A stretch of 64,000 bases of DNA from Dipylidium caninum (lineage: Eukaryota > Platyhelminthes > Cestoda > Cyclophyllidea > Dipylidiidae), in assembly GCA_017562135.1 (NCBI GenBank), contig QEYB01000921.1, positions 124,001-188,000 of the forward strand, given 5' to 3'. Positions 46,801 to 56,520 of the stretch are shown piece by piece. Position 1 is the stretch's first letter; each line of letters opens with the position of its first letter. A program made the translations under genes and the position numbers. The notes under the pieces were generated by a model that had not been told where the DNA came from, made no database searches, and saw only the letters and a program-made list of their open reading frames with translations.

Positions 46801-47960
46801 GAAAGTGTGAATGAAGTTTTGCAACTTGGAAATCAGTGTATCGTCGACAACCAGGGAAAAAACAAACATGCCAGAAAAATTAAAGACTTAAATAGATCTA
46901 GTTAAAATAAGAACCTTCCAATTTATCGCTCCTAATTTTCTTTTGGGATTTAATAGAAACCCGAAAAGCGCATGTTACAGAAAAAGTATGTTAAATAATA
47001 CCTGAAAGATTGAGGCCACATGAAGAAGGGTACCATCGCCACCCATGCAAATAACCATATCAGTTAGGGTGGGTTCATTAGCCAAATGGCTATCAAATAA
47101 CACAATCCCACTCTTGGTATTGGTCATTTGAGTATCGGCATGCCAAAACTCCTCCAAGTCTTTTGCAGTTCCAGGTATGTCAGGAGGCAAACAAACTTGT
47201 TCTGGGGAGGTAGGTGACTCCCTGCAATCTCCTGAAGGAAAAGGTCGTTCTTGGCGAAAGTGTGCATCCAAGATTGGTCTGAATTCTTCATCAGCTTGAA
47301 GAGCTTCAATACTGCTTTTTTCCAGGAAAATTAGTGCGTTGAAGTACTAAAATAACAAGAGAGTAAATTCACACTCACGTACCGACAGAAACACTAAAGT
47401 AAGAGGGAAAGGCCCATGAAGCAACACCATAGCGTTACATAAACAAGGTAAAAGTGATAAGAAACTAATATTGATGAAAGAGACTATGAAAAAGAACGAA
47501 TGGAATAAAAGAAAGTGACTGTAGTTACCACATTTGGACAGGTAAAATGCAGTGACCCAGGTTTATAGTGAATAGCGGCACAAAGGTAAAAGTGATGTAC
47601 TAAATGGATCAAAAGTGCGGTTAATTTATTCGACACCAAGCGTCTCGGTTAATTGTTACCTGACAAATAAATGGAGGAATAAAAAATAATGACACATAAA
47701 CCAAACAGATACTAAAGATATGGTAACAGCCTCCGAACTCGTGAACCTAGCGACCCTACACAAATAAAAGCAAAGCCTGACATCACAGCTAAAAATAGAG
47801 AAAATAGCAAACAACAAGAAATCGTTGAGTATAACCTTCAAAAGAAAGTAGAGGACAACTTTAAGACCAGTGAAGACTGAAGGAGTGTTCATTTTATGGA
47901 TGATGAGGATGTTCTTCGGCGAGTAATTCCACACAATCCTGATAATGTTGTCATGTTTCC
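43810..47960 (-). CDS. NADK: NAD kinase
   Basis: ATP-dependent NAD kinase, which makes NADP. Exons: 47960-47860 (WNYSPKNILIIHKM), 47346-47002 (ICMGGDGTLLHVASIFQ, the GGDG catalytic motif), 46731-46629 (MGSLGFLTPFSFADF), 46313-46198 (LRSRL), 45966-45867 (LNEATFTRG, matching LNEVVIDRG), 45359-45054 (ISTPTGSTAYSMSAGASILN, the conserved STPTGSTAY block, then HSLSCRPLVLP) and 43941-43810 (VADWFRDLAHCLQWNARHR, then TGA). Phases agree at every junction except inside exon 45359-45054. That exon is 306 nt where 305 would fit, and the frame changes at a run of four C (45115-45118, plus strand). A further 5' exon probably ends at about 48000 (GTAAAT donor), and the start codon was not found. Order and motifs match animal cytosolic NADK. 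Confidence 0.92.
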
Positions 47961-48000
47961 CTAAACTAAAAAGGTAAGCATTGAAAAATATTTACCTGAA

Positions 48001-49662
48001 TGAAGGATGGATGCATACGACCTCGTACATCTTCGCCTCTGACACACTCGATTCGACCAGCACGATACTTCTGGGTCACAGGCTAACCTTGACCACGCCT
48101 GAGACGAAGTGATATAACAAATCAGCACTTGGATAATGTGCAGTCTATGTTTTCAGCAATTTATAGATTGTACAACATGCAAGATTTTATAAAATGCAAC
48201 AGAAAAACTTAGTAATATTTAGCAAGTTTATAGTAATTATATTGATATCGATACTTCCTTTTCTTACAACAAATTAGCCAAATATACGGAATTTATAGAT
48301 GGCAAATGCATAGAGAGCCATAGTTACATACTGCGAAAAGTTGGCGGATGCTTTCAATAAATACGAGGTGAGCCAAATCACGACGAAAGCCAACCTACCT
48401 TTTCCGTGATCATGAATCATCGATATTGTCTAACACATCTGCCCCTCAGAAAAACTGTGCGACTGCTACTGTTCTACCACCATCTGACCGCTGTAGTCCG
48501 ACAAGAAAAATAGAACCCTACACGCCGTGGCAGATTATATTCAGTTTGAGTGAATTTTAACCTCGATTCTATGATTATATAAAATGTTTGGGATCACCAA
48601 CAATACTGCCCTTCATTACACCGACAAGGTACGACTTCACTCACTAAGCAATTAAGCTGAGTTGTTTCGAGGGCTCTAATACAAAAGCTAAGGACGTGAA
48701 AACCTATGGAAGGGATATGAAACCGGACTTTAAAATAAACACCTAATCTTCAAGTGTTCGCTACCCATAAAATAAATATATTAACAAAATAACCGCAAAC
48801 TACTAAAGTTACTAATTACCAAAGTAGTTACTTTTATACAATCATTGCGAGCCAATTTCCATGAACTGAGCATGAAAGCAGTTTCGCGGAATTGCAGATA
48901 TTATGCGCACAGTGAGGCATAAGACGTCTACATGGACACGCAATGAAGTGTAGAAAATATTTGATACAACTCTAAAGGAAAACTTGGAATGGGCTAGTCG
49001 GGCGTTTCTTTAAATTTCTCTGTTAGGAAGCCGGGACGCTATGGTTCACGTTTCACTGCTTAAACATTGGTAAGATCTGCTGACGCCTATTATGTGGCCT
49101 CGTTAAGTGGGGCAGAGAACCTGTTGTATATTTGCGTCCCTATGTCTAGGCCGATGGGGTTGGATGTTGTTTGTTGTGTGCATCGATTCCGACGATTGCC
49201 TCGTTCGTGATATCGACTGCTTCAGTTCCGTAGTCGTCATGTCTGTGTTGTGAGGCACAGACTATATGTGTGTGAAGCTGGTACAACCGGTTGGAAATCG
49301 CCTGTACTCACCCGTGATACGCCTCGCCCCCGAAATTCAAAATGTTGACTATGCGAATCGTAGTGTGTCACAAGCTGCGCAGACAAGAAGCACACCAAGT
49401 TGCCGGATGCAAATGTACCTCAGGCGTGATATGTAGTCACTCAACTTGATCTGATTTCCGGATCTTCGCACAGCAGTTCGAAAGCAGGCCAATGAATAGC
49501 GTCCACGACGTGGCGTGGAAAAAGCCCCCGCTTCCTTATTCGTTCCGAGTACAAAAAAATAAACAATGTCGGTGGCCAATATGTTAAGCAGAATGCAGAA
49601 AAATGATTATAAAAGTAAGTAAATTGGGCTAGGTCAGTGTTTATCGAGGGACCAGTAGAAGC
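48001..49662. other. upstream of NAD kinase; possible 5' exon, otherwise empty
   Basis: A minus-strand segment ending at about 48000 with a CAG|GTAAAT donor could be the preceding NAD kinase exon: its phase-1 frame is open and Arg-rich (RRRCTRSYASILHS). The remainder up to 49.66 kb shows no supported exon or repeat. Confidence 0.35.
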
Positions 49663-50166
49663 TTACTTCCGTCCTACCGCATTCTCAAGGTGTCCCAGTA
49701 GTATCCTTAAGCAACTTGCTAGTTCCTCTTGCACGACCGAACGAATATTTTCTCTCATACCTCCGTTTTCCAAATGCCCATTTGCCTCGGAGTTTGACCC
49801 ACACGGACTGCAAGCTGAATTCTCTGCCGCAGCGGGCTGCGGTTCACACTCCGCCGCAAGGTTACGGTGACCGGCAGTCAATAAGTGTTTTACAAATGCC
49901 TCCTTATCCTTTAAGTGTTGGGCGCAATAACGGCAATACCACATATCAGATGGCTGAATATCTCTAGAATACGTCGATTGATTATCAGTGATATCGCTAA
50001 ACGGTGTCGAGATCAGACTTGTGTGAGAGTAATCATTTGCACTAGAACCATTAGAATGAGTCTGTGGGACTCCATTAACTCCGACGCAGTGGCCAATATG
50101 CTCATGATAGTCTTCAACTTTGACCCCTTCCTGACACTTTGGACATCGGTGGATTTTGATGTCCAT
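49663..50166 (-). CDS. CCHH zinc-finger protein, paralogue of the 10-kb gene
   Basis: An open frame of 167 aa from a clear ATG. The N-terminal module is CPKC...HEHIGHC (about 8-27). The second is WYCRYCAQHL...KHLLTAGH (about 76-99), with the same 12- and 5-residue spacing as the middle finger of the protein at 9861-11021. A helical segment follows: ENIRSVVQEELASCL (compare NIIRQIVREEAPALI). The order of modules, the W before the first Cys and the A after the second are shared, so the two are paralogues. The third, U1-like finger is absent here. The frame stops at VGRK, but a GGAA|GTAAGC donor overlaps the stop, so a further exon downstream is possible. Function unknown; nucleic-acid binding inferred. 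Confidence 0.7.
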   Translation of the reverse strand: MDIKIHRCPKCQEGVKVEDYHEHIGHCVGVNGVPQTHSNGSSANDYSHTSLISTPFSDITDNQSTYSRDIQPSDMWYCRYCAQHLKDKEAFVKHLLTAGHRNLAAECEPQPAAAENSACSPCGSNSEANGHLENGGMRENIRSVVQEELASCLRILLGHLENAVGRK

Positions 50167-51031
50167 GTTCTAAAGTATAAATGATCTCTATAAACAGAAG
50201 TTAATATGCGTATTACTTGCCTTAATGAATGAAAACGGTTGATCTGAGTGCTTGATAACATTCATCAATACTGCTTCTTTTTTACTGAACAAATATAGGT
50301 ATGATTTGTGGAATTGTCTTAACTCAGCAACTTGACAACAAACAGAGTAACATCCGTGCTGGTTCATTTCCTTATTAAGTATGAGTTATATGTATGAAAT
50401 AAATTTTTGTTAAATACCAACTTAATTAACTCGTGGCAAATAAAGGTGAGCACCAAAAAATAGACCAGGTTTCACTAAAGGGAAAATTTCCCGTACACTG
50501 AAATAAGTACAATTAAAAAGCCTTTCTTCAAGAGTCTAAACACAGATTGGGAACAAATACTCTTGCAAGCGGAACGCCGCACCAGGTTACAACAACAATT
50601 ATTTTGACACTGGTACAGCCTTCACTTGTTTATATATATAAACGATTAAGAGTTTGAAAGTAAAAACAACAATGTCAAGTGATATCCGGTACCATGTTGC
50701 GCACATTTTATCAGCAGAACTGCATGTTAACTTCCTAACAACCTACCGTAAATCGCCACTTCCAATTTTTGGTTACATCAAGGTCACAACACACGGACCA
50801 AACAAACACTTAACCTAATCGGCTTGAAAAAGTACTTAACAATTACGATTAACTAGTTCTCTTGATGAGACCTAAATTTTTCGATTAATTAAGTCTTAAT
50901 TTGTGACTCTGGGCCAAAGTGGTGTTTAAAAAAAGACAAGCGTAATATAGAAACACATTAACGTTGCACCACACATTCCGTGCGAGGAAATATCCCCACA
51001 CAGACCCCCGCCAGTTTCTTGGATTAATGAA
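50167..51031. other. intergenic, AT-rich
   Basis: Promoter side of the minus-strand zinc-finger gene. AT-rich, with no exon, repeat array or RNA gene recognised. Confidence 0.35.
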
Positions 51032-51310
51032 ATGCCATACTCTTACAAGCATTCCCCAGCCTCAAAGAAAAACCGAAGGCCGACGAGTTCCACCCGCAAA
51101 CCGAATCACGAAACCGAACCTCCGACCAAACAACGCCTCATTCGCCCCCAATACCCCGCTCTGTATAAATCTTGTGCTGAAAACGTGGTACAGACGTACG
51201 ACCGGATGGGGACGAATACACGCGATTACCATAACACGCTTCAAGACACCTTTCTCACGCTAATACTGTACGGTCCTCAAACCGACTACACTCACCGGCC
51301 AGAGGCTTGA
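51032..51310 (+). CDS. small hypothetical protein
   Basis: A 92-codon frame from ATG to TGA-type stop. The N-terminal half is basic and proline-rich; the C-terminal half is more protein-like (YPALYKSCAENVVQTYDRMG, then LQDTFLTLILYGPQ). No family is recognised. It has no paralogue in the window. It may be a real short protein, one exon of a larger gene, or chance. Confidence 0.28.
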   Translation: MPYSYKHSPASKKNRRPTSSTRKPNHETEPPTKQRLIRPQYPALYKSCAENVVQTYDRMGTNTRDYHNTLQDTFLTLILYGPQTDYTHRPEA

Positions 51311-54300
51311 AGTACTACATGACGACCTATCCATCAACCATATACTATACCCGAGAGAACTCGAAATTAGAGCTGGTTATTCTGAAAATCACACACATAG
51401 CAGTTAATGAAGTCGATAATTACCCTTTCTTCCCCCCAAAGCGTCCGTTTAATAAAGTCTTCGGCTTAACGTACGAGATGCTCCAAAAAAATGAAAAAGT
51501 ATAGAGTTTACAAGACTGTGCCGGAATCATTGAGGTTAATCAACTCAATTTATGAGCTCAAACTCAGCATCATGCAATGAGACAACAAATAACGATACCA
51601 TATTTAATAAAAGTGCGCGTTAGCTCAAGCCGAAGCAATGCGAGAGGAAAATACCCAGGTGTCTGTCAAAAGAGCAAAGGTCCAGGAAGTGTAAAACAAG
51701 TACATGTCTACTCGCTGCTACAACGAAATTAAATATCATGATAGCACAAGGGATATTTATTAAACACTTCGACGCTTTATTGCCTCTATAAAAGCATACA
51801 TAGCAGGGTGTAAATAAAATTGGGAAAAAACGTACATTCTTGGCTCTTTGGTCTATTTAAAGTCACGATGATTCCGTCTATCAACAGGCTTAAGAGGTCT
51901 CCCGTCCATCCTGCCTTCACGAATAGACGACGAAGTTTGATCAAGTGGTTGCCTCAATATGTACAATATAATCGATGGATGGCAATTCAGATTGATTAAA
52001 TTGAGGAGAATGCTAACAGAGAGATTGACATTAGTTTCAAAGAAGATAACAGATAAAGAAAGACTGGTAATATTGGAGTTAGGTATGTACGGGTAAATGA
52101 CACAGAGAAACGACGCCACAGGACAGCTCATACCCATTAAATTCAGGTAGAATGTCGCACAATTACATGAAACTGTAAGGGTCAAGTATCAAAAGCCCTC
52201 TCTTGCGACATAAAAATGCCATACACCCTCCTTAAAACGGTTTGGTAATCATTTCAAAACTCCAAATTGGCGGTGGCCAGTTGCCACACCCATTGCTATA
52301 AGGCGTTAGGCAGGTTCGCTTACGGAAATATTTTCCTGTCAATGGGGACGCCCGCCTTTCGCGATAAGTCGTACAAGTCGCTCTCGACGTCTTTAGGAAC
52401 GCCCATCACACACCGCTCTGACGTTCTTCTGATTGATACAAACAAATTGATTGGTTTTTAACATTTATCACGTATTTGTATAATAAAACACATCCTTGAG
52501 TATTTTAATCATGCAAATTAATAAACACATTTTTTTGATGATACCTAATATTAACATCATTTGAAAGTTTTCACGAGTTTACATTATGCGTGCTGTAGGA
52601 GGCTTGGCTTAGAGAAAAATTTAATTCGTCTCATTATTTTTACTATTGTGTAAGGACCTACGGGAAGTCAAATTTATCTTTTCATGTATTGTGAATAGGA
52701 CTTTCTGGTTCCTTTTCCTTTCGGGCTATTGCTCTGACCTACTCTCCCTCTCACAAGCACATTAAAGTTATCTGCTACTAAAATTGAATTCCGCTAGCCT
52801 TACCAGGGGATGGTGGAGTTCATTCGACCTAAACTGGACTCTTCCATTTCTTTATGCAATTGATATATCCGTTGGGCGGCATGGCCAGTGGCCACACCGC
52901 CTACCGCAAGAACACAAAGGAATTGACAAACACTTATGGGTACAAAGATTTTTAAAAAATCGCTATAGACCATTCAAAATCTCTTTTATTAAAACGGCTC
53001 TTAATAACATGAAATTAAGAGTACCTTTCGAAACTACAAATAGTACACAAAATTGGCGCATTACAAAATCCAATGATTCTGCTCCCTTTCCTCAGTTCAT
53101 TGTATAGTTTCACCTCTACAAGAGTAAATAAGTTATCGGTGATTTTCAGGTTCCTTCATTTGTCATGGCAAATGTACCTGAATTGACTACAAGGCCATAA
53201 AACATTTCGCAGATAATCTGGTTATTAATGATGCGCACTACCTAATCAGAGAGTTCACCTGCCTGCCTTGGAATTCCTCCTTTCTACGCTCTTAATTGTC
53301 TAAGTGTGGCTAATCACCGTTTAGGTCCAGTTGGATACAACAACTGATACTTGAATTACATTAGATTTTCTTACATGTCTTCAGTCTCTGTTAAGACGAA
53401 ATTAAGTAGTGCTCTAGCGTTTGCTCATAGTCGTGAGTTCATCGTAGTCTATATATGCAGAAAGTTGGACTGTTATAGCTCCTCCGGATATCTTATGTGG
53501 GTTTTTCAACATGATCACTTAGCCCCCCCCCTTTCCCCTCCTTCCCCATTTTAACGAACCATTAAGTAGTTCGCTAACATGATTGTATAAGTGAAACAGA
53601 CATTATCTCACAATGTCACACATATGAAAGAACTTAACGTTATAAAAAACGTGTTAAGTCAACTTAAAAGGTGTTCTACTTCACCTGGGAATTATCGCTT
53701 TTGTATTTAAAGTATCCGGGACAAGACAGGCGGCACAAAGGAACTATCTGCTGTAGGGTCAAAGCTCGTTTTGTTGGCCTTTGTAAGAACACATTCTTTC
53801 TTGCTTACACGTAGTCCATCTCATACACTTCACTTTGCCCGATTTTGTCTCTGTGGTGGCGCATCGAAGTCAGCAAGTAATATTCCCAAGAAACCTAGCT
53901 GTTGAATGGAATAATTGATATTTAAGATAATAAGGTTTGGTAGAAGGAGGCGTTATAGTTGTTGCGTAATGTGTAAATTTTCGACTTTGCATTAAACGAA
54001 AAAGTTTTTTTGGTCACCTTATACACGGATCATGCAGCAGTATCCTTCTGTGTAAATAGACACGCTTCGACTCCAAAACATTGCCTAAAATAAACTATTT
54101 TCCTTTAAATTAACAAGCCTTTCATTTTCTCCTACGATTTTGCATTTCCATCCTCATACTTATAAGTCTGGCTTTGACCACAGGAAAATGTCATTGTCTA
54201 CTCGTCCTGGCCGAACTCTGGTGAATGCGCTTCCCGCTGCAATTCGGTGAGCTTAGGCACAGATCAGTAAAAGCATTCGGAGTAGGCTGGGAAGCAGCGG

Positions 54301-54532
54301 TTGTGCAGACGAGAATCTATTTTCTTCATTCGCCTGTCGACTTCCACTACAAATGGTTGACGTGGCCGGCTTGATGACCTGCCGGGATCAAAGCGATGCG
54401 GATTATTGGGGTGTGTAACACTTTTGTCGGCCCGCCGCGTGTTGGGTGGGTAGCCGGTGTACGTGGGGAGGAGACAAAAAGTCTGAAACGGTCATGGATT
54501 AACATGCTTATTTCCTACGACAATTTGGGGCA
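51311..54532. other. intergenic, no gene supported
   Basis: Frames at 51853-52185 (-), 52267-52461 (+), 52784-53107 (+) and 53351-53554 (+) lack ATG starts, motifs or phase-compatible splice sites. AT-rich and without simple-repeat arrays. Confidence 0.35.
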
Positions 54533-54568
54533 CGATTGGCCCGCCGCCGAAGAGCCAATCAGAGCGCC
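54533..54568 (+). promoter_or_regulatory. paired CCAAT boxes upstream of the GPCR
   Basis: An inverted CCAAT box (GATTGG at about 54535) and a direct one in AGCCAATCAGAGCGCC (54553-54568) lie 75-110 bp before the GPCR ATG. The second is identical over 16 bases to the element at 16865-16880 near the annexin. Confidence 0.55.
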
Positions 54569-54641
54569 TCACGGAGCTGCTTAATCATACATCTGTTTGA
54601 CAGTGCTATTTCCCTCGATTGTTCACTCACAGCCCCAAAAC

Positions 54642-55799
54642 ATGCTATTTTACGTTATTCTCAAACACTACCTCCCCACGGTCTTGTGTATGACCAGTTG
54701 CTTCTGCATCATACCTTCCATTTACGTGGCTTGGAAGGGCGGCCTTTGCCGTCCGATTGCTGCCTACCTGATCACCTTGGCAATTGTGGACTTAATTGCA
54801 GGAGTTTTGCTGATGTTTCTCTCCTTAGACCACTTCCTCCTCAAATTCATGTCCAGCGATAATGCCCACTCGACGTACACGCTGATAGAGGACTTGTTCG
54901 GTGAGGTAATTGACATTCTCCTGCTGGTATCCAACTGGCTGACAGTGGCCGTCGCCGTCGAGCGATACTTGGCCATTTGTTTTCCTCTCTACGTGCGCTG
55001 TATGTCACATCGTGTGCGAAAGAAGATTGTCTTTGGCATAATTTTAACAGCCATTAGCCTCCAATTCCCATCCCTCGCAAAATACTGTCCCGTACTGCAT
55101 CCCCTCTGGTCTAAGCTGTCCTCTTTCAATCTCTGGTTCACCCGAATTTTGGTCTTGTTGGTTTTTCCCTGCACAATCCTTGTATATGTGAATATACGCC
55201 TGATTCAGGCCATACGTTCGTCCTTCATCCTCAAACGCCACAATTACATGGCGACAGACCTCGATTTCTCCAGCAACGGCGCTCGCCCCTCCGTCTGCAA
55301 GTGCGCCATCGCCAAGTCGACGCGTCTCACCGTCGCCTTCACGCTGAATGGACCGCCGACACGGGAGCGGAGCTGGCACGCCTCGCGGGAGGAGAGGACC
55401 ATTACCATCAACCTCATTTGTCTCATTGCCGTGTTTTTCCTCTGTCAAGTGCCATTCATCCTCCTTTCAGTGGCCTTTAAGTTGCACGAATCTGGCGCGG
55501 AGGGTGTTGCCTTGCGAAGTGTAAACTTCACTGTTCTCTACAAGTCTCTTTTGTTGAAGGACGAGACCTCCACTGGGACTCTTAAATCGCCCGCCTCTCC
55601 ACTGCCGACAACAAAACCGATGGTTGCAGCAACAGCCTCGGGCACTTTGACGATTGTGGACACAGAACTGGACGTCTTGGCCTATGTAAGAGCCCTCTCC
55701 GTCGTATTTCTGATGCTGAAAGGTGATCTCTACTTCCTCTTCTACTGCTGGTTATGCGACAATTTCTTTCGAGCTGTAAAATCCTTCTTACACATGTAA
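54642..55799 (+). CDS. rhodopsin-family (class A) peptide-type GPCR
   Basis: A single-exon receptor of 385 aa from the first in-frame ATG; the frame is open back to 54585 but has no earlier ATG. Seven hydrophobic segments lie at about 11-31, 39-62, 85-108, 127-148, 168-190, 254-278 and 345-370. TM2 holds LAIVDL (Asp 2.50, residue 50). TM3 ends VERYLAI (ERY in place of DRY). TM5 has the FP pair, and TM6 has CQVP. Unusual features: no Cys at position 3.25 to pair with Cys149 of loop 2, YFLFY in place of NPxxY in TM7, a third extracellular loop of about 65 residues and an N-terminus of only about 10. The layout suggests a flatworm-specific peptide or orphan receptor; the ligand is unknown. Confidence 0.85.
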   Translation: MLFYVILKHYLPTVLCMTSCFCIIPSIYVAWKGGLCRPIAAYLITLAIVDLIAGVLLMFLSLDHFLLKFMSSDNAHSTYTLIEDLFGEVIDILLLVSNWLTVAVAVERYLAICFPLYVRCMSHRVRKKIVFGIILTAISLQFPSLAKYCPVLHPLWSKLSSFNLWFTRILVLLVFPCTILVYVNIRLIQAIRSSFILKRHNYMATDLDFSSNGARPSVCKCAIAKSTRLTVAFTLNGPPTRERSWHASREERTITINLICLIAVFFLCQVPFILLSVAFKLHESGAEGVALRSVNFTVLYKSLLLKDETSTGTLKSPASPLPTTKPMVAATASGTLTIVDTELDVLAYVRALSVVFLMLKGDLYFLFYCWLCDNFFRAVKSFLHM

Positions 55800-55852
55800 C
55801 TCCCCAATTCGCTTTGCTAATACTCAAAAAAATACCAAATTTGTATTACAAA

Positions 55853-56520
55853 TTAAGAATAAGTCAATGCTGTTCGCCACTGGGGCGGAATTCCACACAG
55901 ACAGTCCGCACTCGCTCCAGAGCCCCGCGGACCTGAAAGACTTCCACGCACCAAATTCTCTTTTCTCTCCATGGTGGACAACTTCATCAACGGGTTTAAA
56001 AGGCCCTCACTCCTCTGCCTGGTGGACATGTTTTCGTTATGGGCATTCTGGTCGGTCGCTGCCTCCGCCTCCGGCGCCGCAGTCGCCGCCGCCGCCACCC
56101 CCGGGCAGTTAGGCGTAGGGACATGCTCCAGGAGCCTGTTCACATAGTCCTCTGCGTTGTGCCACAATATCTCCCCGTTATCAGGCAACTGCTGGTGGCC
56201 AGTGACAAAATCGGAAATCATAAACTCCTGCCACTTTTTATTTCCCCTTAAGAGTAACTTGAATTAAGGATTTTTAAAAGACGTATCGCCCGAGCCCCGC
56301 CGCCGGAGCGAGAATTGAGGCCTCCGCATAAGCTGAAGCGGATGTCAGCGCGTCACAGCTGGAGCGCCACACCTCATGGAAGTGTCTCCACACTGTCCAA
56401 CTCTTCAGCGACCGTCGTTCGCCGAGAAAAACCTTTGCTTGCTTCATCTTGTCCAAATCCACCAAGTGGACACACTGAACGGAATGACCATTTACGTGGA
56501 GCAAAAATGAATGAACCCGG
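55853..56520 (-). CDS. 3' end of unidentified minus-strand gene
   Basis: Two exon-like minus-strand segments. The upstream one (about 56510-56280) reads LLHVNGHSVQCVHLVDLDKM and SLKSWTVWRHFHEVWRSSCD. The downstream one (about 56245-55853) reads KWQEFMISDFVTGHQQLP and G-EILWHNAEDYVNRLLEH, then an Ala-rich tail and stop. Both have strong protein character. A donor near 56285 and an acceptor near 56247 are possible, but phases were not reconciled. I do not recognise the family. The gene would be tail-to-tail with the GPCR. Confidence 0.45.

Noticed and set aside
55044..55448. 134-codon minus-strand frame opposite the GPCR
   Set aside because: It is a shadow of the GPCR coding sequence.
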